A stretch of DNA of 64,000 nt from Marchantia polymorpha subsp. ruderalis (GCA_037833965.1 AP031352.1:8412501-8476500), one strand, 5' to 3'; shown: positions 47,968-58,992, counted from the first letter of the stretch. The notes: generated by a model from the letters alone, not told the origin. Numbers and translations: made by a program.

Positions 47968-50900
47968 CTACACGCCTGCACGGAACCACGCTACACTACA
48001 CTCCGCAGAACCTGTGCTACGTCTCCTGCGCGGCGGACTGCCGCGCACTAACTCCCTACCCTGCCAATCTTCCGCTCGACTGCGCAGTCCCAAACGCTGC
48101 AACGCCGCGGACACCTGTACTTCGAGGGCGGACATAGTATCCTGCGCCTTCGACAGAAAAGCATCGAGCTTCTTTGCTACCTTCCGCCGACTCCTACTGT
48201 CGCCTGACAACAACCCGGCTGCGCGCAGTTCAAACTCACGCAGTGTGAGTTTCTCCTGCGCCTTCACTTCCCAGTGGGCGTAGCCCTTGAGACAGTGGGC
48301 GACACGCCTCGCCGCCTCCACCTTCGTGCGATCTGCCTCCTTTCTGAGATCCTCTTCAATTATCACTAATTGCGATTCGGCCTCAGCACGTTGCGCTCTC
48401 AATTCGCCACACTCTGACTGTAACCTGCGGATTAACTCCTCATCCGCCTGCCGTGCGAGCTGACATTGTTCCAACAACCGCGTCTGTCGCACGAGCTCCT
48501 CTGACAAAATCCGATTCTGGGCCTGCTCAGAAATTAGTGCTTCCTTGACCTTCACCTGCTCCTTGGTGAGCTCGTCCAGTTTCTCATCCTTCACCTTCTC
48601 GGAGTACTTGTAGAATTTCTGATTAAGTTTATACTGACCCCACAAGCATGCATGCTTCTCCTTCAATTCCCTCAACTCCTGGTCCACTCTAGCTAATAGC
48701 TTGCTGGTGTGGACTTTAGTGCGAGTCCGCCTGCGCACTAACTCGATGTAAGATCCCGGCTGAAGTGGGTCGGCGTATTTATCGACCTTGCGATCCAAGT
48801 ACCTCAGCAACGGAATCACCTGCTCAGAGAGCGCCGCCGCCGGCGCTCCAACAATTTCCTCCTCCTCCTCCTCGGTGTCCTCTGCTCCTGACATTTCTTC
48901 GGTGGAGCCTCCGTCGTCATCATCCGAGTGGAGAATTTCAGTCGCCATTGATTGCGTCGGCGACTGACCCGAGTGGGGCTGCACGTCGTCGACGTGTGCT
49001 GCCTGCGAAGGCACGGCTGCAGCCGCGCTGCTCTTTGCCAAAATGTCTAAGGCGGTAGGCGAATGTGCCCGTGCGGCATCCCCACCGCTCGCTTGTTGGT
49101 CGTCTACCGTGTCCTCTCTGCCGCCGACGCCCGCCGCCGAAGGCGATCGAGCGGAGGGTGGCTGCGCGGGGTTTGATTGCACATTGCGCATCGAAATTTC
49201 ATCCCGCGGACAGTCACTCCGCTCCTCCGTCTGTTGCTGCTCCCTTGATCGGTCCGTGGGGGCTGTGCTTGGCCTGTGCGCAGGCGCAAATGCCGGCGCC
49301 TTGTCCGCCGCAGGCGTAGCGCCGCGGACGTCCACCGCCAAAGGCGACATGGCCGGGGGCCGCTCGCCCGATGTCCCTTGGCCCTGAGGCCCTACCGCCG
49401 AAGGCGCATCTACCGGCGGATTACCCGCCGATAGCGTGGTCTCCGTACACTCCCTGCTCGTATCTCCGCGGCTCGAAGGCCCTGGCGCCGAAGGCGCAAA
49501 TTGCGGCGCGTGGTGCGCCGGAGGGTCTGGCCCCGAGGGCCGGTGTCTCGTAGGCGGCTCTTCCGCCGGCTCCTTCCCCTTCCTACGTTGGAACGGGGGT
49601 GATTCCTGCCTGTGCACAGGCGGCACGTGTGGAGGTGACCTGTGCACAGGCGACCTGTGCACAGGCGAGCGCCTGTGCACAGGCGGACTGCTCCTTCCCA
49701 CGCGTAAGCGTAGATCTACGTCCACTTGTGATCGCCTGTCCGCAGAGGCTCGTCCGTCCGCGGAGTCTCGTCTGTGCGCAAACGGAACATCTGTCCGCAA
49801 CGCACGTGGTAACTCCGGAGGCCCTTGGCCCGTAGGCGGCCTCTCGCCCGTCGAGGCTGCAGCGTGGTCCGTTGCTCCTGCGGTCGTCCGCGCTTCCTCA
49901 TGCTTCTCTGGCGACGCACTTCCTTTCTCCGTCGCAATCGTCGCCGTGTCCGCACTGTTGGCTGGTAACACCAGTCTGCGTGCCTTCTGCTTCGGCCGGC
50001 TGTATGACTCGTACAACGGCCGCGGTCGAATGGGAGCAGAGGGTTCTTGATGCTGCTCCTCTTCGGACTCTTCTCTCCATCGCCGCTTCCGCGGCACTCG
50101 TGCTGCAGGAGTGTTTCTCCCTTCGTCCCTCCGCCTTGATGGGGTAGAAGTCGGTGACTCCTCTGCATCAGTGTCGACCTCATTCTCCCGCACATACTTC
50201 CCGGGATGGTCGACGGACAACGGCGGAAAATGCTCAAGCTCCGCCGCTGTCAAACAATTCCGCTGTCGATAAAAATTGATGAGGAAAGGAGAGAGATGGT
50301 TTAGAGTTCCCCCCTTCTCCTCAAAAGCGTGCTGTCGCATCACCCTGTGCAGGATGCTCGCCCAGTGAATTGGAGTTCCCTCGATGACGCACTCCACAAA
50401 AAAGACCTGCCACAATGTGATGTAGCAGGCGCGGTGTGGCTGCAGTAATTGCATCAGCGCCGCGGACAAAGTCCGGCGAAATCGATCCTTGTAATCACGG
50501 GTCCTGTACCCATTCTTGGTAGACCTCCCGGTCTTGAACAGCTCCACAAATTGCGCCTCTTCCTGCTTGGTCACCTTGATGCTCTCACTGTCGAAAAGGA
50601 GATGCCCTGGCATGCCGGCACATCTTCCCAATGCCTGCGCCCAATCTTGGACTGTCCACCGATCAACATGCGGACGCAATCCGCGCGAGGGTGGTCCCTG
50701 TGGCTCTAGCCACTCGCGCACCATATTCGCACAGATGTAGTTCCATCCCCATAGCAAGAAATCGAGCTTTCTTGCTATTAAGCGCTCCTCGAAAGCGCGC
50801 AGCCCGTTCTGTGGTAGGCGAAGTGGCACCATCCGCAATCTGCCCGGTCTCGTCATTGCGTTCCTGGAGTTCGCTCGCCCGCTCATTCTTCTTCCGCACC

Positions 50901-51108
50901 GCCCGAGCTCCTTTCTCTCTCGGCAACCTCTAATCGCCCTCAATTCCAAATCCCGCGCACTCACTTCTCCCTCAATCACCAAGAAATCCCCTGTGCGGCG
51001 ACGTCGAGAATGTTTAGCAGCCAGCAGATGGATGCGCGCAGCGCGCACAAGAGATTGGAATCGCGAATTCAAGAATGGGACGCTCTCCGCCGCCCGGTCG
51101 AAGGTCAT
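47968..51108 (-). CDS. Large element-encoded protein (1046 aa), gag-like or plant-transposon-like, coiled-coil C-terminus
   Basis: The intact frame starts at ATG 51108. Homology with copy 1 begins at Met93 (50832), so 50832 may be the true start (954 aa). Layout: residues 93-305 form a conserved helical domain (KLDFLLWGWNYICANMVREW, TRDYKDR, PHRACYITLWQVFFVE, GTPIHWASIL, LSPFLINFYR). It resembles the 'putative plant transposon protein'/gag-like domains of plant repeats by general pattern only. Residues 305-760 are low-complexity, rich in Pro, Arg, Ser and Glu with PVHRRSPVHRSPVHRSP repeats. At 761-790 the CEQVIPLLRYLDRK module is followed by RRRTRTKV. Residues 800-1010 form a long coiled coil (RQTRLLEQCQLARQADEELI). 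No catalytic residues are recognised. A structural, self-assembling role is inferred. I recall similar proteins being numerous in Marchantia. Confidence 0.8.
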   Translation of the reverse strand: MTFDRAAESVPFLNSRFQSLVRAARIHLLAAKHSRRRRTGDFLVIEGEVSARDLELRAIRGCRERKELGRCGRRMSGRANSRNAMTRPGRLRMVPLRLPQNGLRAFEERLIARKLDFLLWGWNYICANMVREWLEPQGPPSRGLRPHVDRWTVQDWAQALGRCAGMPGHLLFDSESIKVTKQEEAQFVELFKTGRSTKNGYRTRDYKDRFRRTLSAALMQLLQPHRACYITLWQVFFVECVIEGTPIHWASILHRVMRQHAFEEKGGTLNHLSPFLINFYRQRNCLTAAELEHFPPLSVDHPGKYVRENEVDTDAEESPTSTPSRRRDEGRNTPAARVPRKRRWREESEEEQHQEPSAPIRPRPLYESYSRPKQKARRLVLPANSADTATIATEKGSASPEKHEEARTTAGATDHAAASTGERPPTGQGPPELPRALRTDVPFAHRRDSADGRASADRRSQVDVDLRLRVGRSSPPVHRRSPVHRSPVHRSPPHVPPVHRQESPPFQRRKGKEPAEEPPTRHRPSGPDPPAHHAPQFAPSAPGPSSRGDTSRECTETTLSAGNPPVDAPSAVGPQGQGTSGERPPAMSPLAVDVRGATPAADKAPAFAPAHRPSTAPTDRSREQQQTEERSDCPRDEISMRNVQSNPAQPPSARSPSAAGVGGREDTVDDQQASGGDAARAHSPTALDILAKSSAAAAVPSQAAHVDDVQPHSGQSPTQSMATEILHSDDDDGGSTEEMSGAEDTEEEEEEIVGAPAAALSEQVIPLLRYLDRKVDKYADPLQPGSYIELVRRRTRTKVHTSKLLARVDQELRELKEKHACLWGQYKLNQKFYKYSEKVKDEKLDELTKEQVKVKEALISEQAQNRILSEELVRQTRLLEQCQLARQADEELIRRLQSECGELRAQRAEAESQLVIIEEDLRKEADRTKVEAARRVAHCLKGYAHWEVKAQEKLTLREFELRAAGLLSGDSRSRRKVAKKLDAFLSKAQDTMSALEVQVSAALQRLGLRSRAEDWQGRELVRGSPPRRRRSTGSAECSVAWFRAGV
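49600..49690. repeat. Palindrome cluster CGCCTGTGCACAGGCG inside the reading frame
   Basis: The 16-bp sequence CGCCTGTGCACAGGCG and its halves (CCTGTGCACAGGCG) occur about five times in 90 bases. It is a perfect palindrome and is translated on the minus strand as the SPVHR repeats. The same palindrome recurs at 51360-51840 upstream of the gene. Confidence 0.85.
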
Positions 51109-51249
51109 GGTCGGCTCTTGCTCGTGGAGGACGTCTCACTTGATGGCCGCGCCGGCTCTACGCTGGAACGGTCTCCGCCGCTTCACGCTCCGCCGTCGCC
51201 GATTAAACTCTCACGCTCGAATTGGCGGATTTGAACTCCGCGAGCGTAT

Positions 51250-52140
51250 TACCCCGCGGACATGGGAGCGTAGCGCCGAAGGCGAGTTTTCCGCCTTGCG
51301 CGGTACACTTGTTCGTACCGCCCCTCGGCTAATCCCCTTCTGCCTTGACGCGTGTGTCCGCATGTCGGACAAAAGTTCAACTCCTGCCTGTGCGCAGGCA
51401 GACTCCTCGGCGGATTCTCTGCCGGCGCGGAACTTCATCCTCCTGTGCACAGGCGCTCGCCTGTGCGCAGGCGAATTCCGTGCGCGGCGTCGCGCTGGCG
51501 CGGAAGGCGTTGACCGTGGTCAGCCGTCTCCGTCCAGTCTGTCCGTTCCTTGTCTCTTCGTCGGCGCTTCCGCCGCCGCAACTCCGTCCGTCCAAGAGCG
51601 CATCCACCCGTCCCGTCCGCATGGTCCGTACGGATTTGATTACTCTGGCGGCTCCTTGCTCGTCCGCGGCGCCGCGCTGGGGCAGAAGGCGCCGTACACT
51701 TTCTACCTCACAAGGCGCATTCCTAGGGCCCAAGGCGGATTTTCCGCCGACGCCGAAGCGCCTGTGCACAGGCGAACGCCTGTGCGTAGGCGGACTTCGC
51801 GCCTCCCCAAACCCTACTTCGCCTGTGCACAGGCGAACTTCCTTCGTCCGCGCATAGGACAAAACTTGATTCCCCCTTCCGCGTAGGCGGAATTCCCGCC
51901 GGTGGCGAACCCCTTCTGCCGAAGGCGACCGTCTCCGTATCTTCCAATAATGATAACTCCCTAAGTCCTCATCCGTTTCAAGCGTTCTTGGACTCGTTGG
52001 AATCAGTGCGTCGAGCTCTTTCCAACGAGACCCTAACTCGGTCAAGGCGCCCGAGGGTTGACCTAATTATGAAGGATTTCCCTACCGCCGCGGACGCAAC
52101 CTCCGAAGGCGGGTTTTGCGCCTTGCGTCGTAGGGATCCT
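51250..52140. repeat. Leader of copy 2 with scattered palindromes and GAA mini-hairpins
   Basis: CCTGTGCACAGG palindromes lie near 51444, 51760 and 51823. Variants (CCTGTGCGCAGGC, CCTGTGCGTAGGCGG) lie near 51386, 51467 and 51779. CGCCGAAGGCG-type hairpins lie near 51272, 51916 and 52100. Open frames on both strands here are by-products of the repeats and are not called. Confidence 0.75.
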
Positions 52141-52339
52141 AACTGCAGAGCTCGCAGGGAGGGTGGTGCCTGTCCTTACTGCTGCACCCCAAATCCTAGA
52201 TTCTACAAGATCCCTCGAGAATCCCCGCGATCTTCCGGATTCACTCCGTTTTGATGTACCGAAGGCTATTTACAATGCTGCCAGGGTACAGTTTTCCAAA
52301 AAATGTTTTAATTTCCTCAAAATTGCCAAAAGTGGGGTA

Positions 52340-53324
52340 CCACACGTTTTGCCTTGGGGATTTTTCCAGTTTTGGAAGTGCAGTTCAAGAACTCATTTTC
52401 TCTGCGTGTTTGTGTCTTAGTTTTGTCATCGCGCAAGAGGAGCTACAGCTTGACGAAGTTACCGCATTTTGTAGCTAAAGGCCTTCGCCGGAATGCTCAG
52501 AGCTAGTGTGGACTGGTTAGATACTTGAGCAGTTCGGACTTACACCTTTGGGTGATTGTTGAATGCTCAGAGCTAGTGTAGACTGGTTAGATACTTGAGC
52601 AGTTCGGACTTACATCTTTGGGTGATTGTTCCTGTTTGTACTCCTTCGGGATTTTTCCCCCTGAATGTCAAAGTAAAGTTTTGTTACTTCGAGTAAACCT
52701 TGGTTAACAATTCAGGTTGTACGCTGCTTGAGGCGCCTTTGGGGGTAGCCTCCATAGTATTTCTGGGAATGACTAGTGCCTTAGAATTCAAACTCGTCAA
52801 TAGACTGTTATGGTGTGACACTGGATCTTCTCTCAGCTGAGTTTCTCAGTTCGGTTCCTGTATTCTCTGCGCGTTTTGTGAGTCGAGTGTGTTGTTCGCC
52901 GCGTGTGAGTGACTTCGGTTTGACGAAGGTACCGCATCCGAAGTAGGAAGTCCAACCAGGGTGCTCTGCTCTAGCAGTCAGAGTTAACAATCCGGAGTTG
53001 GGGAACACTACCTGCAGACCCTCTGAATGTACTCTTGAGAAACTTCCCCCCTGAACCTTGAGTGGAGGTCCTAATCGGCCTCTTAGTTGTGCTTTTCCAG
53101 TTTCAGGTGTGTGTTGAGGTGAACTACGCTGCACATTGCGTCCTCCGAGTGACCTCCGAGTTGAGCACTTGCAGTATTTTTGGGAGTGACAGTCGCATGA
53201 GAATTCAAACTCTTCAATAGTCTGTTAAAACGTGACATTTAGTACTCTGTGTGTTGATCTGTCCCTGTGGGTTCGAACTTTTTGCTGCTATACTGTAGTT
53301 TTAGCCTTTGGTGGGTTATTACAA
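52340..53324. repeat. Right terminal inverted repeat of copy 2
   Basis: Mirror of 46956-47921. The same internal direct repeat is present (52763-52812 and 53180-53230, TTAGAATTCAAACTCGTCAA against GAGAATTCAAACTCTTCAA). It also carries a 70-bp tandem duplication at 52491-52630. Confidence 0.85.
52491..52630. repeat. 70-bp tandem duplication with two differences
   Basis: 52491-52560 and 52561-52630 start GAATGCTCAGAGCTAGTGT and end GGGTGATTGTT. They differ at two bases only, so the duplication is much younger than the divergence between the two terminal repeats. Confidence 0.9.
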
Positions 53325-56160
53325 CAAATCTAACAATTATTGGACCAATATTTAAAGTGCTCCATCAACTATCATCAAGACAATTTAGTGGATCTATTTC
53401 CACTAGTTGAATTTTGATCAATCAATGAAGAATTCATCCACCAAATTTAGTTCTCTGAAAATTATATATATCATCCACAATTTGATTCTTTGAACTTAAG
53501 TTTGGCAAAAAATCCGGCTGTCCAAAATATTGTCATCAGACTTTTGAAAGTGCACAAAGATATCAACGCAAGGCTTGTAGAAGCTTAAGACCAACAGAAA
53601 AGAAATACATACAAATCTTCAAAGCAAAAATTGAACATCTTCGTTGAAGATAAAATCTGGCTTTTGAATCACAATTTAAAACTTGCCAATCTAGCAACAA
53701 ACTTGACTATTATTGTATTTAATCTTTTTGCGAGACTAAACTGGTCAACGAAGTAACATACAGGTTGAACCTGCCATAAATAAAAAATTCATCTATCATT
53801 CTTATATAAAATTTTATCTAGTGTTTCATTTTTTCTTGCTTGAACAATACAAAATATTTGACTATTTCGGGATAGGCGTCAGCACTTCCGCCATAAATCA
53901 AGATTAACGAAGAAGAAAAAAATGGAATTCTATAAGATCATTGATTTTTGCATTAATCAAATGAGATTAGAATATCTTGTATATTAGCAAGGCTTTGAAG
54001 TAAGCAAGCAAAGTTGAAATCCTACTACTAATCTGGCTAACGCTTCCAAAATGATTAAAAAAATTTTCAAAACCAAGTGCCAAAGATATATGAATTCAAC
54101 ACGTTTGCACTAACACGAGATCCGAATTAGGTTGTAACCATGTGAGTATTACATGCACTACTTGTTGTTGATATTTTATTTTTTAAAAATAAGATAAATA
54201 GAATAATTTATGGAAGCTCGCTTCTTGAAGGAAGTATGATGTCACGGATGTGACAAAAGCAATGTTAGGTTACAGACAATAGCCAACTTTTTTCAGCTTT
54301 GCAGAGAGTACCAACTTTTCAACTTAATAAGGTTTTTAGTAGCGTATTAGCAATACAAGGAAAAAATCTTGGAACTTGTACTAAGACTCTCTCTAGTCAA
54401 CATTAGTTGTACCTACTTTTCCAGTATCAATACGATTTCCAGTTTTCTCATTTCTAGTGTTACTGCTTCCAGTTTTGAAGCTTCAGGTAGTATTTTTAGA
54501 CTTGTGTGATTTGCAGCAGTATCTTGGAGAATAAATTTAAGAATTTTTTCCAGATCATGAATGAATGATTTATTATGTGTTTTCGACCCTCTGATTCCAA
54601 ATTTTTGATTCACTTACCATTTATAATGTTGGAGCCCACATGAAGAAGGGCAGAGAACCCCAAACTCTACTTTGGATCAGAGATCATTCTCCTAAGCTGA
54701 CATGCCTTGTTACTTCTCTCGTAAATTTTGCAAGATTTTCAACTAGTAATAGTGTTAAATGTTGTCTCTATGATTTTAATATCTGAAAAACGACATGTTC
54801 AATGTCGTCAATGCTCCAAACTATATCACTAAAAAAATTTCAGATCTTGAACTTTTTCAAAATATATGAATAGAAATATGCATTCTTTTCATTTATGTCT
54901 TTAAGAATGTAATCCAGAAGTTGAACAGAATGAAATATTCTTCATGTACAATGTTCAATGATTTTAAATGTTTATCACAATCATGACATGAGTTTTAAAG
55001 TGGTCTTCATTTCTTCCTATCTTGTGAATTTAGTGTTCATTTTTAGCTAAATATGTATTATACTGCTCACATCTTCTAGGAAGAGCATCCACCCTAGTGA
55101 CACACTCATAACAGTATTTAGATATTTTTTTTTCTAAATGCATTGAATTAATGTCAAAAACCTAAAGTGAAGTCACAACCAGAGAAGCAAAATCAGTGAT
55201 TCAAGAGTCACTTGATTTAAATTTCATCAATAATTTTCATTCCTGAATTGGATGTTTCAAGGCATAGAGGATAAAAGTTTCAGCAACTTTGCCACTTCTC
55301 GAATGTTTCTTGTCATGAAATTAATGTTTTGATTTAAAAGACGGATGTTTTTTTAACATTGTTATTTCAAATGATACAAATTAGTTCAAAACGTGATACA
55401 AATTTCACTTGTGGGAGTTTTCTCCTTGTGGGAGTTTTCTCAATTGTTCAACAGAAACTTCTTTTCTCGAGCCATCTTTGGACGTGTTTTTCAGAATTCG
55501 TGTTGAATTCTACATAGATTGTTCTTTACCATTATCATGTCTATCTTGCAAGTGTATTATAATGTTTGATCTTGGGAAAATATAAAGTGTTTGATAATCT
55601 AAAAACTTAAGAAACTTTTTTAATACTCTTGTCCAAGATTGTGCTTTAACAAGAGTTTTTACAATGAAAGAAGTTTTTTTCTTTCTTTAATATTGTAGCT
55701 TCCAACAAGGTTATTCAATAATGATATTGATAGCTCCTTACGAAATTATGTTCACCCAAATGATATGCCTATATTCAAACCACACTATCAACTTTGTGGT
55801 TGTGTACCATGCATAGGTTTTGAATGTTTGCAATCTTAGATGCTATGCAAAAATTTATGAAAATGAAATATATGAATGATATTACGCTGGACCTTCAGAT
55901 CTCCAGCATCATGTGGCTTTTGATCCAACAGAAATCTATATCTTTCCTGGAAAGAAAATTTGCGTAATAATTTGAGATTACGTAATAAAACAAAGTTTCC
56001 CTTTGCTTTGTAGAAATAAAACCGAGGTGGATGTGCTTGTTGAAGATGGATAGAGTGGATTTTTCACCCTAGAATCTGTGCGAAAACAATAATGATATTC
56101 AGCATGGATGTATTTATATGAAGTAGAATATTGAGAGCCAGTTTCACTTAACAAGCAACG
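53325..56160. other. AT-rich, no gene
   Basis: AT-rich interval to the right of the large element. It has short interrupted frames only (for example 54413-54613 minus) and a small direct duplication of TTGTGGGAGTTTTCTC at 55409-55441. It probably consists of decayed repeats. Confidence 0.5.
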
Positions 56161-57528
56161 AAGGGGCCGACCCAGCCTATGAAGTTGTACTCACTCCATC
56201 GCGCATGGCAGTCACAATGACATTATTACAATAATCCTCAGAAACTGTCCCAGAACCAGCTGTCCATATCTCTGCACAGGATGCGAAGCATACATTCTCT
56301 GATCCCTCGTCGAGCTCAGGCCATGAACAGCGAGCCATGTGGTGAGCGGAAAAGGATTCCATCTGGATGCCGTGAGGATTTATATACCAAGCAATTGCTC
56401 TCTGCCAAACGGAAGAACGAACGAGCCAAGGAGAAGGTATTGACCTCATCATCCTCGTCCAATGAACTCGACGGGAATTGGATCGGAGTTGTAAGAAGAC
56501 CGTGGAGGCAGGCAGAGTCAATAGAGACATGTGGCAGATCGACTCCACAGTGAAACAATACGGACCAGCGATCGTAAGGAATCTGCAAGGGTTTACGATC
56601 TCGATAGAGTGTGAAACAGATTGCACGACGCTCCGCGTTTGTGGGTTACACGATTCTTGTAACTACTATGAAGATTTATACTTGTCGAGCTCGGTTTCTC
56701 ATTTCGAGTTTTGGAAGCTGATAACTGGCAGTTGCAACTGTTCTTGAGCTTATGTCCCATGACCCATTGAACGCGCACAGTGTCCATGGGATCAAATCGG
56801 TGTTCCGGGGACAGCTATGTCAGAAACTGTGCCAGTCATAAAAAGCTCGTGGTATTATATACTTTATAGTAAAGTACTATTGTGAACGCTTCTGTTGCCG
56901 GAGCTCATTTCGTCTTCTTCCAGTCCGTCCTTCATTTGCTCGACATGTTCAGCACTACTGCTGGACCATCACTGTTCGAGGCACTCTGCATGTGCAGCAG
57001 GAATCCAGATGGGAATCCAGGAGCATAAACTGTCGTTTCCGTGTGCGATGAATGGGCGACTCACGCCTCTGGTTCCAGCCCTTATATATTGATTCGGTCG
57101 ATGACGGATAGGGAATTTCAGCAACTCTCTCGCCCATTTCATTCATGTGACAGGCTTTCGGAGTCAAGTGTCATTCCAGTGCTGGAGTGAGGGGATAGTC
57201 ACTGGTCAGCCGGTCCCATGTACTTTCATCTAGCTTGTGGTCTGGGGTCCATCCTTTTTTTAGGAATAGGCATGTGGTTGCTCTTTGAAATCCTCAGCGA
57301 TTGGTTCACAAATCCAAGCTCAGCTCCCCAACATGGCCATGGATTTGTTCATCTGCAGCATACACCCTCGATTTCTAGCTGTGCGTACATTCCGTTGGCT
57401 GGAACTTCTCTGCATCCACAGCGTCATCATCAAGGCCACACCACATTGTCCGTAGAGTAAAATCGTCGATCACTGACAGAATCCTTGGCCACAATTGACC
57501 ATCGGTGGTGGATCGATCGGATCTCGAG
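56161..57528. promoter_or_regulatory. Upstream region of the intronless F-box gene
   Basis: Balanced composition. A TATA-like ATTATATACT lies at about 56854-56863, which would give a leader of roughly 640 bases. Frames on both strands (56177-56626 minus, 56281-56553 plus) overlap each other and show no domain. A short Lys/Ser-rich + frame (KRKNERAKEKV, then SSSSSNELDGNW) is the only coding-like piece and may be an upstream exon or frame. Confidence 0.35.
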
Positions 57529-58992
57529 ATGGCGAGCGTGCCGAAAGTCCAGATGAATCTGTGGATGCTACTAGGCAGTTTACAGGAGCAGCAAGGATCC
57601 ACCGAGTCGCGCAGCAGCAATTCCAGATCGATGAATAGCTCGTTGTGGAGCCGTCTTCCGAAAGAAGTGCTCGAGAAGGTGCTGATGCAGCTGCCTCCTG
57701 TGACCCAGTTCCGACTTCGTGCCGTGTCCAAGGAATGGCGCGCTCGGCTCTCGAGCGTGGAGTTCCTTCGGCTCAGCGCTTCGTCCAGTGCTCCGAGCTC
57801 AGCACCTCCGATGTTATGCGGACTGGACCACCGCATCCTGCTGGGAAATGAGACCAGCGACACCCTCGCAGACATAAACGTCGAGGACGCAGCCAGATGT
57901 ACGATCTGGAAGAATCACGAGCTGGACTTATCGTTCCTGCCCGCAGAGCTCTACGACAGCCCCTGGGATCTGGATCACTACTTGTGCGCCGATGGCCTGT
58001 GGTACTACAATTACAGGAAGTCGAACGAGGTCGGCACGTGCGTGCTGAACCCCATGACGAGAACTTGGCGCATTCTGCCCAAACTCCTGCTGGAGAATCT
58101 GTGGATCGCGGCCGAAGATACTCACCTTAAACTCGAAGTCGTCAACAAGTGCAACGAGAATTTGCAGCTCGAATTCACCGTCCGCTATGCATTCTACGAC
58201 ACCGGCACGGGCAGACTGCTGGTCTTCGTGTACTCGTCGCTCTCGGATGACTGGAAGTGCATCCCCATGGTCGACACGATTCCCACGTCCAAAGCCACCA
58301 TCTGGGTGGCCTTGTACTTCTGCTGCGGCATGCTGTACCTGTTCCACGATCGGGGCCAGTTCGTGACGACGCACAGTCTCGAGGACGGCAAGCTTCTGAG
58401 GACCGGCAGCCTGGAATTCCCCTGGCCCTCGATCGTGTCCCCGGACAAGTGGGGGACCGATGCGTTGGAGCTCGAGCTGAGCGTGTTGGAGCTCGACGAT
58501 CGAGAAATCTTCGGCGTGACCTCGTTCCATGAAGAAGTGCAGACCCAGATCTGGAAGCTCGATCACAGCACGCTGGCGTGGGAGCGGTTCTCGACCATGC
58601 CCAAAGGGCTGCACGAGTCCTTGGTCGAGTCTGCGGGCAAGGTGAACGGCAGGTTCCCCGACCTGTCTCAGCTCAACGACGCAGTCGGCGAATTCATCAC
58701 CCTCAGATTTTGTTTTGAGTACCCGGAGAGCAGCAGCACGAATTGCGTCTGTCACACCAACAACTGTAACAACAATCACGACGAGAACTCCGAAGCCAGG
58801 ACGTCGTCCACGACGGCCTCGCATCCGATCGACTGCGCGCTGTTCTCGGATCTTCGACACTCGTGCCATCGAATCGCCTGTCATGTTCCGACGGGCCGTT
58901 GGCATGTTGTATACGAGAACGTAGGTCAATGCGAGGCTTTCTTAGATGACACCTTCTTACCCTTTGTGCCCAGATTAGACTTGTTCCTCTGA
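57529..58992 (+). CDS. F-box protein, intronless, 487 aa
   Basis: The start is the ATG in CGAGATGGCG; the frame stays open eight codons upstream but has no earlier ATG. The F-box spans residues 40-82 (LWSRLPKEVLEKVLMQLPPV, then FRLRAVSKEWRARLSS), with the LP...VL..LP and W residues expected for SKP1 binding. The C-terminal 400 residues look like a plant F-box-associated/kelch-type beta-propeller: CVLNPMTRTWRILP, then LYFCCGMLYLF, ELSVLELDD and TQIWKLDHSTLAWERFSTMP. They carry the alternating hydrophobic strands and W residues typical of blades. Near residues 400-440 there is an Asn/Ser/Thr-rich insertion (CVCHTNNCNNNHDENSE). The likely role is substrate adaptor of an SCF ubiquitin ligase; the substrate is unknown. 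The gene ends with TGA at 58990-58992. High-GC codon use contrasts with the AT-rich surroundings. Confidence 0.92.
   Translation: MASVPKVQMNLWMLLGSLQEQQGSTESRSSNSRSMNSSLWSRLPKEVLEKVLMQLPPVTQFRLRAVSKEWRARLSSVEFLRLSASSSAPSSAPPMLCGLDHRILLGNETSDTLADINVEDAARCTIWKNHELDLSFLPAELYDSPWDLDHYLCADGLWYYNYRKSNEVGTCVLNPMTRTWRILPKLLLENLWIAAEDTHLKLEVVNKCNENLQLEFTVRYAFYDTGTGRLLVFVYSSLSDDWKCIPMVDTIPTSKATIWVALYFCCGMLYLFHDRGQFVTTHSLEDGKLLRTGSLEFPWPSIVSPDKWGTDALELELSVLELDDREIFGVTSFHEEVQTQIWKLDHSTLAWERFSTMPKGLHESLVESAGKVNGRFPDLSQLNDAVGEFITLRFCFEYPESSSTNCVCHTNNCNNNHDENSEARTSSTTASHPIDCALFSDLRHSCHRIACHVPTGRWHVVYENVGQCEAFLDDTFLPFVPRLDLFL

Larger units (their letters stand above)
46956..53324 (-). mobile_element. Copy 2: 6.4-kb element with ~0.97-kb terminal inverted repeats and a single gene
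   Basis: The left end TTGTAATAACCCACTAAAGG is mirrored at the right (CCTTTGGTGGGTTATTACAA). Reverse-complement similarity continues inward for about 970 bases on each side, to about 47921 and 52340. Between them lies one long minus-strand frame (51108-47968) plus a long leader full of mini-hairpins. No DDE transposase, reverse transcriptase or helicase motif was found in the window. No convincing target-site duplication was found (CAAGGCGTT on the left, CAAATCTAA on the right). It could be a non-autonomous DNA element of Mutator or foldback type, or an unclassified family. Confidence 0.8.

Noticed and set aside
46956-53324. Interpretation as an LTR retrotransposon
   Set aside because: The ~0.97-kb ends are inverted, not direct, and no reverse transcriptase or integrase frame lies between them.
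57505-57528. Earlier start of the F-box gene
   Set aside because: The frame extends upstream but begins at GTG, not ATG. The ATG at 57529 has a better context.
57928-58929. 333-codon open frame antisense to the F-box gene
   Set aside because: High-GC codon use of the real gene keeps this frame open. Its translation has no domain and the sense frame carries a clear F-box.
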